Counted from the stretch's first letter, positions 25,371 through 34,256 are shown. The stretch: DNA of 64,000 bases from Bin87 sp963668585 (GCA_963668585.1 OY764869.1:3162001-3226000), one strand, 5' to 3'. The notes: generated by a model from the letters alone, not told the origin. Numbers and translations: made by a program.

Positions 25371-26657
25371 ATGCCGGCTTACGCCGTAATCGGAGGGCAA
25401 TGGGGTGACGAGGGCAAGGGCAAGGTAATCGATTACCTTGCCGGTGAGTCCGATTGTGTAGTCCGCTACGCCGGCGGCAACAACGCCGGCCATACTGTGG
25501 TCAATGAGCGCGGGGAATTTCAGTTGCACCTGGTGCCGTCCGGCATCTGTTGGCCCGGGGTCACCGGGATAATTGGCAACGGCGTCGTGGTGAATCCCGA
25601 TGTGCTGCTGGGCGAAATCGCCGGACTCCAGGCACAGGGAATTGACACCAGCCGTCTCTTCATCAGCGACCGCGCCCATGTGATCATGCCGTACCATATC
25701 CTGCTCGACGCGTTGCAGGAACAGGCCCGCGGCCAGGGAGCCATCGGCACCACCGGCCAGGGAATCGGCCCCGCCTACGTTGACAAAGCCTCCCGGGACG
25801 GCATCCGCGTCGGCGACCTTCTGGATACCGCAAACCTGCCTGAAAAGATACACAACGCGGTTGCCATGAAAAACCGCGTCATCACCGGCGTGTTCAATGG
25901 CGAACCCGTGGACGCCGATGAGGTGCTGGAACGCTGCATTGCTTGGGGCGAGCAACTGCGACCATCCGTCTGCGCCACCGAGCAAATGGTGCAGGACCTT
26001 TTGGACCAGGGCAAGCGGGTGCTGTTGGAAGGGGCTCAGGGTACGCTGTTGGACCTGGATCACGGTTCATACCCTTACGTAACCTCATCGTCACCGTCAA
26101 TCGGCGGCGCTATCACCGGTTTGGGCATCAATCCCCAATCCATCCAGGGGGTCGTGGGGGTTTTTAAAGCCTATTCCACTAGGGTGGGCGGCGGCCCAAT
26201 GCCCACGGAGATGCTCGGGCAGGCCGGCGAAGACCTGCGCGAAAAGGCTCACGAGTACGGCACCACCACCGGGCGCGCGCGCCGGGTGGGTTGGTTTGAT
26301 GCTGTGGCCGCACGATACAGTCGGCAAATTAACGGTTTCACCGGCATGGTGCTGACCCGGTTGGACATCCTGGACGGAATGGAAGAAGTCAAAATCTGCG
26401 TCGGCTACCGCTCCGGCGATCAAACATTGGAGCGCTTCCCGGCAAATACTTCCCTGCTGCAAGAATGTGAACCTATCTATGAGAAGTGGGCCGGATGGCA
26501 GGATCCCACCGCCAGCGCAACCCAGACCCAACAGTTGCCAAAGAACGCTCTGGCCTATGTCCGCCGGATTGAGGAGTTGGTGGGTTGCGAGGCACAAATT
26601 ATATCTACCGGACCCAGCCGTGAGGAAACCATAGCGATTAATCCCGTAATACACTAG
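25371..26657 (+). CDS. purA: adenylosuccinate synthetase
   Basis: Catalyses GTP-dependent joining of IMP and aspartate, the first committed step from IMP to AMP. The 428-residue product has the GTP-binding GGQWGDEGKGKVIDYL at residues 8-23, IMP-site GGNNAGHTV near 37, GTTGQGIGPAY near 126, LLEGAQGTLLD near 221, and VGGGPMPTE and TTTGRARRVGWFD further on, all canonical. Length is standard. GGGGAG lies upstream of the ATG. It is not next to other purine genes and has its own promoter. Confidence 0.98.
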   Translation: MPAYAVIGGQWGDEGKGKVIDYLAGESDCVVRYAGGNNAGHTVVNERGEFQLHLVPSGICWPGVTGIIGNGVVVNPDVLLGEIAGLQAQGIDTSRLFISDRAHVIMPYHILLDALQEQARGQGAIGTTGQGIGPAYVDKASRDGIRVGDLLDTANLPEKIHNAVAMKNRVITGVFNGEPVDADEVLERCIAWGEQLRPSVCATEQMVQDLLDQGKRVLLEGAQGTLLDLDHGSYPYVTSSSPSIGGAITGLGINPQSIQGVVGVFKAYSTRVGGGPMPTEMLGQAGEDLREKAHEYGTTTGRARRVGWFDAVAARYSRQINGFTGMVLTRLDILDGMEEVKICVGYRSGDQTLERFPANTSLLQECEPIYEKWAGWQDPTASATQTQQLPKNALAYVRRIEELVGCEAQIISTGPSREETIAINPVIH

Positions 26658-26661
26658 CAAT

Positions 26662-26689
26662 ATGACATATCAAATACTTATGATGTCAT
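26662..26689. repeat. inverted repeat ATGACAT-N14-ATGTCAT
   Basis: A perfect 7-bp inverted repeat in an AT-rich spacer between purA and the DoxX gene. It could be an operator for the DoxX unit or a weak terminator; no U-tract follows. Confidence 0.35.
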
Positions 26690-26748
26690 CGTAGCCTCGT
26701 GGGATTCTCATCCTAAAACTATAACTCTGGCTACCCGGGAGGATAATC

Positions 26749-27309
26749 ATGGCCACAAACACCGTCCCCCAGGGAGGTGGTCCGGAAACGTCCGTATTCG
26801 GACGATTTCTGGCGCCCGGAACCGACTGGTTTTATCTGGCGTTCCGACTGATCTTCGCACTTTTGGTTGCGCTGCACGGAGCGCAAAAGGCATTTCTCTT
26901 GTGGGGTTTTCCGGCGGGCGCCAACCCGAACGGTTTGGGCGCGCTGGTTGACGTCGCCGGTTGGGTCGAAATCATCGCGGCCCTCCTGATCGCCACCGGT
27001 GTCCTGACCCGCCTCGGAGCGGGAGCGTTGGTGGTCACAATGGTGGTGGCCTACTTCGGAGTGCACGGCGCTCTGAGCCCGGTATGGCCCTGGCCGCATC
27101 TGTACCCAAACCCGCCCGGACCTTGGCCCGAAGCAATCACCTCTCAACTGCCCGCTGACGTCGCCGGAAACCTGGTGACCGGCAACGCTTTCGTTGCCCA
27201 CGGCGGCGAAGTCACCATCCTGTGGTTCCTCTGCGCCGGCATCATCGGCGTGTTGGGCAGCCGCAGACTTGGTCTTGAACGTCTGATTCTGAAAAGGGAA
27301 ATTCTATGA
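26749..27309 (+). CDS. DoxX-family membrane protein
   Basis: A 186-residue membrane protein with about four transmembrane segments. The DoxX pattern is seen in FYLAFRLIFALLVALHGAQK near residue 28, followed by a short loop and LVDVAGWVEIIAALLIATG, then FGVHGALS and a C-terminal helix. DoxX proteins are linked to thiosulfate:quinone oxidoreduction or general redox stress; a specific role cannot be deduced. GGGAGG lies 7 bases before the ATG. Its stop overlaps the next gene in an ATGA junction. Confidence 0.8.
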   Translation: MATNTVPQGGGPETSVFGRFLAPGTDWFYLAFRLIFALLVALHGAQKAFLLWGFPAGANPNGLGALVDVAGWVEIIAALLIATGVLTRLGAGALVVTMVVAYFGVHGALSPVWPWPHLYPNPPGPWPEAITSQLPADVAGNLVTGNAFVAHGGEVTILWFLCAGIIGVLGSRRLGLERLILKREIL

Positions 27310-27539
27310 TGCAACAGCAAGCAGCGCGTTTCGGCATCTACTTCAATGCTGAACAAAACCAGGTGGTCCGCATCAACTCACCTTACTGGTTCCCACCGGA
27401 ACCGGAATGGCAGAGGGTTACCGGAGAAGTGAACGCTACTCTGCTCGACCTTCGCAAGATGGTGGCCGAACAGGGACTTTCCCGTGAACCTGACGCGGTG
27501 ACCTGGACCACGCTGCCCTTGCTGGAAGAGGACGCCTAG
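27306..27539 (+). CDS. small hypothetical protein coupled to DoxX
   Basis: A 77-residue acidic protein that I cannot assign. It starts MMQQQAARFGIYFNAEQNQ and has YWFPPEPEWQRVTGEV, with no membrane segment. The ATG overlaps the DoxX stop by 4 bases and has AGGGA 6 bases upstream, which argues for a real, translationally coupled gene. A second ATG at 27309 is an alternative start. It may be a cytoplasmic partner of the DoxX protein. Confidence 0.65.
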   Translation: MMQQQAARFGIYFNAEQNQVVRINSPYWFPPEPEWQRVTGEVNATLLDLRKMVAEQGLSREPDAVTWTTLPLLEEDA

Positions 27540-27562
27540 CATCGCCGGGACAATCTCCGGTA

Positions 27563-28084
27563 ATGGGTCCTGAATCGCCGGATCAATCCCCTGATCCGGT
27601 AAACGATGCAGCCGACTACCCTCGCCCTGATGGGCGGCTGGGAAAGTTGGCTGCATCCAATCCTGCCCAGGCGCGTCGGTGGATGCGCTGGGGTTGGCTG
27701 GCAGCGTTGGCATGGTGGGTGTGGAACACCGGGCTGCTGCTGGTATGGATCGTCGCCTCCGTCATCCCGCCTGACGCGTCCACCGCCGGATCCGATCCGC
27801 CGTTTCCCGCCAGGATCATCATCTATCACGGGATTGAGGGATTCACGATTGGCCTGCTGGGGTTGGGCTTGAATATGCGGTGGCGACTGGCGGCCCTGCT
27901 GTTGCCGACGGTCTTCCTGATTACCAGGGTAATCGCACTGACACGATTGGAACCGCTGGCATTGGACGTTCGCGCCCTATGGGTGGTGGTCTATGTATTG
28001 ATGTTTCTCCTGTTCGTGCGAGGGGCCCAGGGCGCGTTCAGCTACCACTGGTTCACCCATCCCACGTTCCCGGGGAACCGATAG
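27563..28084 (+). CDS. hypothetical integral membrane protein
   Basis: A 173-residue protein with an N-terminal soluble stretch of about 40 residues and roughly four hydrophobic segments, including WGWLAALAWWVWNTGLLLVW, GLLGLGLNMRWRLAALLLP and LWVVVYVLMFLLFVRG. No conserved family motif is recognised. It follows the small DoxX-linked gene by 23 bp, so the three probably form one unit. The ribosome-binding site is weak. Confidence 0.6.
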   Translation: MGPESPDQSPDPVNDAADYPRPDGRLGKLAASNPAQARRWMRWGWLAALAWWVWNTGLLLVWIVASVIPPDASTAGSDPPFPARIIIYHGIEGFTIGLLGLGLNMRWRLAALLLPTVFLITRVIALTRLEPLALDVRALWVVVYVLMFLLFVRGAQGAFSYHWFTHPTFPGNR

Positions 28085-28130
28085 GCATCCAACCTGCGGG
28101 CCCAACAAGCCGAAAAGTCGGCATGACAAC

Positions 28131-28157
28131 AAAAAAGGGCGGGAACATATCCCGCCC
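28131..28157. terminator. terminator, mainly for the LLM-oxidoreductase operon
   Basis: An 8-bp stem GGGCGGGA/TCCCGCCC with a 5-base loop (28137-28157) is flanked by an A6 run (28131-28136), giving six T on the minus strand. It lies 32 bp past the minus-strand stop at 28189 and may also end the DoxX transcript. Confidence 0.85.
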
Positions 28158-28188
28158 CAATTGTTATCCGGCAAGCCGGTACACAGCG

Positions 28189-29343
28189 CTAACTGTCGTT
28201 GAACGCTGGCATTACGTCCTGCGCGAACCGGGCCAGTTGATCCTTGAACACCTCACGAGGCATTCCCATCACTGAACCAAGGTTGATGCGTTCCACGCCC
28301 GGATACTTGGCCTCGGTTTCCTTCAGTTGATTGATCACATCGTCAGGGGAACCGCACAGCCAGGCTCCACTTTCGACCGCGCCCTCGATTGTGGGCAGTT
28401 GTACGCCACGGCGTAGGCCGGGATTGGCAACGGCTTCAATCTGTTCCGGCTGAAGCGCCATCAACCCCAACGGCGCGGCGAACTTCATGGCTTCCTCGAA
28501 GTAGGGGCGCGCCTCTTCAATCGCGGCCTCCCGATTCTTGCCCAGGAAGAAACGGTATCCAAGGGCGATGTCCTCGCCCAACTGCAGTTCGCGCCCGTAG
28601 CTTGCGGCCGCGTCCCGGTACATGTTCAAACGTTCGGCGAGCATCGGTTCCGGCGTGTTGGCCACCATCGCCTTGATTCCAACCCGGGCCATGAAATCCA
28701 CGCCCTTGGGATTGCCCGACACCAGCGGTTGCCAGATGTCCACCGGGTCCTGTTTCGGGCGCGGCACCAGGCTCAGTTTTTCCAGCGTATAGCCCCGGTA
28801 CGGTACATTCGCCGGAATCTGATAGTGCTTGCCCTGATGGGAGAACGACTCCTGGCTGAAGGCTTTGACCATCACCTCGACCTGTTCCTCGAACATCTCC
28901 CGGTTGGCGTCGCCGTCAAACATCGGCGACCCAAAGGTCTCCACCTCGCGCGAGTGGTAGCCTCTCCCGACACCGAAGATGATGCGGCCGCCCGACAGGA
29001 TATCGGCCATGGCAAAGTCTTCGGCCAGCCGCAGCGGATGCCACATCGGCGTGATGTTGAAACCGCAACCGTACTTCAACCGCTGGGTATTGCATGAGAG
29101 GTAGAGCCCCAGCATGATCAGGTTCGGGATGCACTCGTAGCCTTCCGGCTGGAAATGATGCTCGGCCATCCAGAACTCGTCATAGCCGTGCGCTTCCAGG
29201 TGCTTGGAGATGTCCAAAGCCCAATCGAAAACCCCGGCGAGTTCGTCGTTGGAATACCAGCGATCGTTGGCGGGCGTCCCGTCGAGGCCCAGATTATCGT
29301 CCACCACATGGCCGGCGTATGATGCGCTAAAACTGTTGAACAT
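28189..29343 (-). CDS. luciferase-like (LLM class) flavin-dependent monooxygenase
   Basis: A 384-residue TIM-barrel flavin oxidoreductase of the bacterial luciferase superfamily. Landmarks are HGYDEFWMAEHHFQPEGYEC near residue 55, LAEDFAMADILSGGRIIFGV near 110 and GRGYHSREVETFG, which match group members that use FMNH2 or F420. Substrates range from aldehydes and sulfonates to pesticides; none is indicated. The ATG at 29343 has AAGGAT upstream and is preferred to a TTG at 29349. It is the last gene before a terminator and follows the secreted peptidase by 62 bp, so it may belong to the preceding minus-strand operon. Confidence 0.9.
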   Translation of the reverse strand: MFNSFSASYAGHVVDDNLGLDGTPANDRWYSNDELAGVFDWALDISKHLEAHGYDEFWMAEHHFQPEGYECIPNLIMLGLYLSCNTQRLKYGCGFNITPMWHPLRLAEDFAMADILSGGRIIFGVGRGYHSREVETFGSPMFDGDANREMFEEQVEVMVKAFSQESFSHQGKHYQIPANVPYRGYTLEKLSLVPRPKQDPVDIWQPLVSGNPKGVDFMARVGIKAMVANTPEPMLAERLNMYRDAAASYGRELQLGEDIALGYRFFLGKNREAAIEEARPYFEEAMKFAAPLGLMALQPEQIEAVANPGLRRGVQLPTIEGAVESGAWLCGSPDDVINQLKETEAKYPGVERINLGSVMGMPREVFKDQLARFAQDVMPAFNDS

Positions 29344-29405
29344 GATCAATCATCCTTTTCGAAAGAGTTCCGGTGATTTGCGGCTCACGCGGCTGCGCCG
29401 ATCGG

Positions 29406-31253
29406 TCAGGGCGCGACTTCAAAGAAGATCTCGCCAACCTTCTGGCCGCCATGGTAGGCATATGCCCAGTACAGACCGGTGGGCCAACGAAAGTCTGGTA
29501 TAAACCCGATACCTGCGAGCACCGCAATCGTCCCCGGCCGCCCGGCCGAGAAACCGACAGTCTCCACGGTGCGGTCAAGAACGAAGCCATCCTCGTAATA
29601 CTCTACGACCGCAAAATCCAGTTCAACATCGGCCGCCAGCGGCGCGGCGTGCGCTATGGTCAGGGCCATGAGATAACGACCCGAGATCCGAGACGCGGGG
29701 ATGCTGAAGAATCCGTTGTGCGACTCGACGATTTGTCCCCTGGTGACCCTGATCAAATCAGTGCGGAGCACCTGCCCATTCACCGCCGGGATGACGGGGT
29801 TGACCGGACTCCGGTCGGTGAAAAGCACCGTTCCATAACGGCGGGCCAGGACGGCGTCGATCAATGCTGTCTCAACAGGGTTGCGCGCAGTGGCATGGAA
29901 TGCCGCCAACATCCGATCAATGGCGGGTGCGCCGGATTCGGTTTCCTCGACAGTCACCCCGTAATCGGCCTGAATCAGCGAATGAAACGCTCGGAACCCG
30001 TCATAGAACTGCTCGTAGCGCAGAGTATTGAAAAGGTCCAGGTAGATTCTTTCCCCCAGCCAATAGTCGCAGATTTGCCCGTAGGAGCCGGCCTCCGGTT
30101 GCGCCAATTCAAGATGGAAGATGTTTTCGTAGTATGGGCACGGAATCCCGTCGGGGTCTCCATACCCTCCAACACGGTAGTGTTCAATGATCAAGGCCAT
30201 GAAATCGGCCGCGCCTTCGTCCACCCAGAGATCGATATCGTTGAACCAGTAATAATGCGCCACTTCGTGAGCGATCACCGCGGGGCCCACTGCGGCCAAA
30301 CGGCTCATGGTACGGTCATCAACGTCCATTTCGGTCGGGATGGTGATGTTCGCGTACGTGTGGAACCCGCCGATGCCAGGGGGAAAACCATCCATCACCA
30401 GCACGGCCACATAATCGGTCCTCAAACCCTTGCCCATCATGATTTCGGCATACTCAACCGCGTGCTCGAACAACCCCATGGTGCTGGCGCCGCCCGATTG
30501 CGTTCGCACGATGGTGAACAGAATAGAGTCGGAATACGAGGTCTGAATTATCCGCTCCTCCAACCGGATCTGATCCGGGTCCAGGAGCACGTCAATCAGT
30601 TCGGGATTCAAGATCCAGGGGCCGATCAGCACCGCGACGATTTTCGCCTCATCGTCTTCGATGCCGCCATTATCAGCAAGGTTGGGATTGTCAAGGACCG
30701 CGAAAAGCGTATCGATGTCCTCTTCGGCAAAAGCGGTCAGGACGTAGATGGCCTCCGTATCCGCCGTGCCGAAGGACTGCAGGAAGGGCATGGCCACGAT
30801 GCGAGCGGCCGCTTCCGGGCTGAATTCGTCCAACTCCGCCAGCAGGTTGTACGCGAACCTCTCGTGGTCCGTAAGACCGTCGGCTACCCAGGGCAGTTCC
30901 AGGATGCCTGGGGTAACTTTGGCGCTCACTCCGGCGACCCCAGGGTCAGGCGCGTCCTCGGATAACAGGCTGGCTCGGGCGGTCAGCGCCCGGAGGTTGG
31001 CCTGCGTCTCGAGCAGTCGGACGTCCGCCCCGGGGTGCAGTGAATGGGCAGATGGTATCCCGCCCGCAGCCACTGGAGCGTACACTCCGCGCGGCTGGTT
31101 GTAGATTTCCCCTTCCTCCTCATCGATCATTTCCGTAGCTAACACCGGACCGATGTCGGGCGAATGAGCGAAAGCGGAATTGTGGGCATTGCCGAAGTAC
31201 AGTATGACCGCCGCAATCGCGATTGCGGCGGTGGTGAAAGAAATCTTCTTCAT
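29406..31253 (-). CDS. secreted gluzincin zinc metallopeptidase
   Basis: A 615-residue exported protein. An N-terminal signal (KKISFTTAAIAIAAVILYF) ends near AFAH. The metal site is AHEVAHYYWF near residue 326 (HExxH), followed 14 or so residues later by LWVDEGAADFMAL, whose glutamate is the likely third zinc ligand, as in gluzincins. The C-terminal 130 residues look beta-rich and may be an accessory domain. The overall sequence does not match a peptidase family that I can name. It lies 20 bp after an SDR dehydrogenase in the same direction. A start at 31253 is supported by the signal peptide, although the ribosome-binding site is weak. Confidence 0.75.
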   Translation of the reverse strand: MKKISFTTAAIAIAAVILYFGNAHNSAFAHSPDIGPVLATEMIDEEEGEIYNQPRGVYAPVAAGGIPSAHSLHPGADVRLLETQANLRALTARASLLSEDAPDPGVAGVSAKVTPGILELPWVADGLTDHERFAYNLLAELDEFSPEAAARIVAMPFLQSFGTADTEAIYVLTAFAEEDIDTLFAVLDNPNLADNGGIEDDEAKIVAVLIGPWILNPELIDVLLDPDQIRLEERIIQTSYSDSILFTIVRTQSGGASTMGLFEHAVEYAEIMMGKGLRTDYVAVLVMDGFPPGIGGFHTYANITIPTEMDVDDRTMSRLAAVGPAVIAHEVAHYYWFNDIDLWVDEGAADFMALIIEHYRVGGYGDPDGIPCPYYENIFHLELAQPEAGSYGQICDYWLGERIYLDLFNTLRYEQFYDGFRAFHSLIQADYGVTVEETESGAPAIDRMLAAFHATARNPVETALIDAVLARRYGTVLFTDRSPVNPVIPAVNGQVLRTDLIRVTRGQIVESHNGFFSIPASRISGRYLMALTIAHAAPLAADVELDFAVVEYYEDGFVLDRTVETVGFSAGRPGTIAVLAGIGFIPDFRWPTGLYWAYAYHGGQKVGEIFFEVAP

Positions 31254-31273
31254 TATTATCCGATCTCGTGCTG

Positions 31274-32185
31274 TCAGGCGGTTGGGGGCGGCGCGGGAGC
31301 CGGGTTGTACAGCTCGATTCCAATGGTTGCAGGGAAAACGCCGGCGAGTTCGTCAACCGTCCACCGGCCTTGTTTGCGAATGGTCTTGACTGCCTCTGGT
31401 TCGTTTAGCAGCGTCACGAGGCCGCCCGTTACGTGGAACACGTGCCCGTTGACGTGCGCCGCCTCGTCCGAAGCCAACCACGTGACCATGGGCGCGACAT
31501 CTTCGGCGTCGCCACGAAGCCCGCCTCCGGCGGCGATGCCTCGGGCCGACCTCAGCGCGCGAGCCTCGTCAGGGACGCTGGTGGTCATTCGGGTGCTGGC
31601 CGAAGGAGAAATCGCGTTGGCAGTCACACCGTAGCGTCCCAGATCGCGGGCGCACACCCTGGTGAATCCGGCGATACCATCCTTGGCGGCGCCGTAGTTG
31701 GCCTGTCCGCTGTTTCCGTAGAGTCCGGAGGTGCTGCTGAAGGTGATGATCCGGCCCGACCTTTGCTGCCGGAACAGAATGCTGGCGTGTTTGACCACGG
31801 TGAAGGTGCCCTTCAGATGTACCGCAATGACATCGTCCCACTCCTGCTCACTCATATTGAAAACCATTCGGTCGCGCAATATGCCGGCAACCGTAACGAC
31901 TATGTCGAGTTTGCCGAAGTTGTCCATCGCGGTCTGGACGATTTTCTCTCCGCCATCCATGGTGGCGACTGATTCGGTGCAGGCCACGGCGTTTCCGCCA
32001 TCCTCTTTGATCTCGTTGACCACCTGCTGCGCGACGGATATGTCCGCCCCGGTTCCGTCAACATTCACACCGAGGTCGCAGACCACGACGCTGGCGCCTT
32101 CCTGCGCCATCAATTTGGCGACGCCGCGGCCGATGCCACGGCCCGCGCCGGTGACGATTGCTACCTTGTCTTCTAGTAGGGGCAT
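31274..32185 (-). CDS. SDR-family (R)-3-hydroxyacyl-CoA dehydrogenase-like protein, copy 1
   Basis: A 303-residue classical short-chain dehydrogenase. TGAGRGIGRG (residues 12-21) binds NAD, VVTVAGILRDRMVFNMSEQE marks the N-A-G region (here V-A-G), and the catalytic set is S in FSSTSGLYG and Y-x-x-x-K in YGAAKDGIAG. The VNVDGTGADISVAQQVVNEI insertion resembles the dehydrogenase part of peroxisomal multifunctional enzyme 2, which acts on (R)-3-hydroxyacyl-CoA. It is a close paralogue of the next gene upstream, from tandem duplication. The leader contains an 18-bp tandem repeat. The C-terminal 50 residues extend past the SDR fold. Confidence 0.85.
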   Translation of the reverse strand: MPLLEDKVAIVTGAGRGIGRGVAKLMAQEGASVVVCDLGVNVDGTGADISVAQQVVNEIKEDGGNAVACTESVATMDGGEKIVQTAMDNFGKLDIVVTVAGILRDRMVFNMSEQEWDDVIAVHLKGTFTVVKHASILFRQQRSGRIITFSSTSGLYGNSGQANYGAAKDGIAGFTRVCARDLGRYGVTANAISPSASTRMTTSVPDEARALRSARGIAAGGGLRGDAEDVAPMVTWLASDEAAHVNGHVFHVTGGLVTLLNEPEAVKTIRKQGRWTVDELAGVFPATIGIELYNPAPAPPPTA

Positions 32186-32197
32186 TATGTTTTCCTT

Positions 32198-32233
32198 GGA
32201 GGTTTGCCGTTCAGAGGAGGTTTGCCGTTCAGA
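32198..32233 (-). repeat. 18-bp tandem repeat, two exact copies
   Basis: The unit GGAGGTTTGCCGTTCAGA (plus strand) occurs at 32198-32215 and 32216-32233. It lies 13-48 bases before the SDR copy 1 start, in its untranslated leader. Confidence 0.9.
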
Positions 32234-32286
32234 ACGACCAACGTCGCGTTTACCCGGCGTTTGTAATGCAGTCGGGTTGTGTGGTT

Positions 32287-33222
32287 TTACCGGGATTGAG
32301 CCGGAGCCGGATTGGGTATGTCAGCCGTCAGGTAGTTGCGGGCACGCTCCGAGATTTCGTCCATTTCCCAGTGCCCGGTTTCGTTCCAAATCGCGCGTTC
32401 CGGCCTGGGCTGGGACATCAGGGAGATCGTGTCTCCGTACACCAGGAAAGTTTGACCGTTGATGTTGGAGGCGTAATCGGAGGACAGGTAGCACACAAAG
32501 GGTGCGATGCCTTCCGGATCCAGATCGCGAATGTTTCCTTCGTCAGCATCGGAACCGGACAGCGACGCGACTCCGCCACGAGCGCGAATCTCGGCGGCGG
32601 AGTCCGGAATGGACCCAATCATCCGCGTGGTGGCGCGCGGAGCGATGGAATTGGCGGTAACCCCGTACCGACCCATATCCTTGGCCAGCACCTTGGTCAT
32701 CCCGGCAATGCCGCTCTTGGCCGCGCCGTAGTTGGCCTGTCCGCTGTTGCCGACCAGGCCCGACTCACTGGTGAAGGTGACGATCCGGCCCGAGCGCTGC
32801 TGGCGGAACAGGATGCAGGCGTGTTTCACGACGGTGAAGGTGCCCTTCAGGTGGACCGCGATCACGTCGTCCCACTCCTGTTCAGTCATGTTGAACACCA
32901 TGCGGTCGCGCAAAATGCCGGCGCAGGTCACGACGATATCCAGGCGCCCGAAGTTATCGATGGCGGTTTGCACGATATTTTCGCCGCCTTCCATCGACAC
33001 GACCGACTCGGTGCAGGCCACGGCCTTGCCGCCGGCGCCGGTTATCTCGTTGACCACCTGTTGGGCCACGGAGATGTCCTCGCCGGTCCCATCCACGTTG
33101 CCCCCGAGGTCGCAAACCACGACGCTCGCGCCTTCTTCAGCCATCAGTTTGGCCACGCCGCGGCCGATGCCGCGACCGGCGCCGGTAACGATGGCAACCT
33201 TTCCTTCCAGATTATTGGGCAT
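32287..33222 (-). CDS. SDR-family (R)-3-hydroxyacyl-CoA dehydrogenase-like protein, copy 2
   Basis: A 311-residue classical SDR. It has TGAGRGIGRG near the N terminus, VVTCAGILRDRMVFNMTEQE, a serine in FTSESGLVG, and Y-x-x-x-K in YGAAKSGIAG. The long internal GNVDGTGEDISVAQQVVNEI is shared with copy 1, and the two proteins are alike along their whole length, as are their genes. Position in a cluster with two MaoC/hotdog hydratases suggests successive hydration and dehydrogenation of an enoyl-CoA. AAAGGA lies upstream of the ATG at 33222. A loop of Asp/Glu-rich residues (GSDADEGNIRDLDPEG) is specific to this copy. Confidence 0.87.
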   Translation of the reverse strand: MPNNLEGKVAIVTGAGRGIGRGVAKLMAEEGASVVVCDLGGNVDGTGEDISVAQQVVNEITGAGGKAVACTESVVSMEGGENIVQTAIDNFGRLDIVVTCAGILRDRMVFNMTEQEWDDVIAVHLKGTFTVVKHACILFRQQRSGRIVTFTSESGLVGNSGQANYGAAKSGIAGMTKVLAKDMGRYGVTANSIAPRATTRMIGSIPDSAAEIRARGGVASLSGSDADEGNIRDLDPEGIAPFVCYLSSDYASNINGQTFLVYGDTISLMSQPRPERAIWNETGHWEMDEISERARNYLTADIPNPAPAQSR

Positions 33223-33258
33223 TGTTGCAGTGTCCTTTGACTTGACGGTTGGTTTTGG

Positions 33259-33693
33259 TTAGTTGGAGCGACTGGGCAGCGCGACCGTGGCCGTGCCGGG
33301 CGTGGTCTGCTGACCCTCCGGATTTTCCAGCCAGACGGTGCAATCGACCAGGTTACGTTGACCTTCCTGGTACACCCGGGTCACGTGCCCTTTCGCGGTA
33401 ATCGGTTCGTCCGGATAATCCATGCCGCGATATTGCACGGTGAGCCGGCACAGGCTGCCCTGCGGGCCCGCCCATCCCGTAATGTAAGCGCCCAGCATGG
33501 CGTTCTTCAGCGCTCCGTGGATGATGATGTCCTTGAGGCCGGTGCTTTGCGCGAAATTCCTGTCGTAGTGAATTTCGTAAAAATCGCCCGATGCCCCGGC
33601 ATACTGGACGAGTTGTCGCGGGGTGGGGTTGCGCACTTCAACAGGCAACTCCATGCCCTCACTGACGTCCTCAAAAAAGATCTGTGATTCCAT
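33259..33693 (-). CDS. MaoC-like hotdog dehydratase, C-terminal-type subunit
   Basis: A 144-residue single hotdog domain. The hydratase-2 motif region is YAGASGDFYEIHYDRNFAQ near residue 30, where the D and H match the Asp/His dyad of (R)-specific enoyl-CoA hydratases, followed by IIHGALKNAMLGAYI. The ATG at 33693 is preferred to one at 33699 because GAGG is then 6 bases upstream. Its partner is the adjacent FAS1-type hotdog gene; the two together would make one hydratase like mycobacterial HadAB. The acyl substrate is unknown. Confidence 0.85.
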   Translation of the reverse strand: MESQIFFEDVSEGMELPVEVRNPTPRQLVQYAGASGDFYEIHYDRNFAQSTGLKDIIIHGALKNAMLGAYITGWAGPQGSLCRLTVQYRGMDYPDEPITAKGHVTRVYQEGQRNLVDCTVWLENPEGQQTTPGTATVALPSRSN

Positions 33694-33717
33694 GGTCATC
33701 CTCGAACCGTGGCGTGA

Positions 33718-34164
33718 TCAGTAACGAATCGACGTGCTGGTCTGGGTGGCGACGACGATCCCCTCCTGGTTGCGGTACGTGATTTTGATGGTCGATATCA
33801 GCATCTGGCCGATGCTGCCGGCGCGTTCGCGAATGTCCTCGACGCGTCCCACCGCTGTGATGGTATCGCCGGGGCGCACATGATCAAAGTATTCCCAATC
33901 GCTGCCGCCATCAAGAAGACGGCTGTACGGAATTTCGAATGGGAGTTCAGGCCGAATCCCGCGCATGGCTCTGAGGAAGGTGGGCGGAGCGACGATGCCG
34001 CCGGTTTCGGGCGTGCCCACGGTGTAAGCGGGGTTATCGTCGCCGATGGCTTCCGCAAACCTCAGGATGTGGCCTTGCTCGATGACCATGGAAGCCGGCT
34101 CACTTTCAACACCGATGGACTGTTCGCGCATTTCGTCGGTGAGAGTGAACGAGTTGGTGGACAA
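33718..34164 (-). CDS. MaoC N-terminal-type hotdog dehydratase subunit
   Basis: A 148-residue hotdog-fold protein of the FAS1-like/MaoC_dehydrat_N group. It has VIEQGHILRFAEAIGDDNPAY near residue 27 and GIVAPPTFLRAM near 55, then SDWEYFDHVRPGDTITAVGR, all typical of the non-catalytic or assisting subunit in two-part hydratases. The TTG at 34164 has GGAGG 6 bases upstream. It precedes the catalytic MaoC-type subunit by 24 bp. A promoter candidate lies at 34200-34228. Confidence 0.85.
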   Translation of the reverse strand: MSTNSFTLTDEMREQSIGVESEPASMVIEQGHILRFAEAIGDDNPAYTVGTPETGGIVAPPTFLRAMRGIRPELPFEIPYSRLLDGGSDWEYFDHVRPGDTITAVGRVEDIRERAGSIGQMLISTIKITYRNQEGIVVATQTSTSIRY

Positions 34165-34199
34165 TTGAGGCCTCCCGGTCGTTATACGTGCTGACGGAC

Positions 34200-34228
34200 A
34201 TTATTTTGTACTCACAAATTAAGCACAA
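34200..34228 (-). promoter_or_regulatory. promoter candidate TTGTGC-17-AATAAT
   Basis: Minus-strand TTGTGC (34228-34223) and AATAAT (34205-34200) with a 17-base spacer in an AT-rich stretch before the hotdog gene at 34164. The -10 differs from consensus at its first base. Confidence 0.4.
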
Positions 34229-34256
34229 GGGATTATGTTACGGGGTCGTTCAGGTG

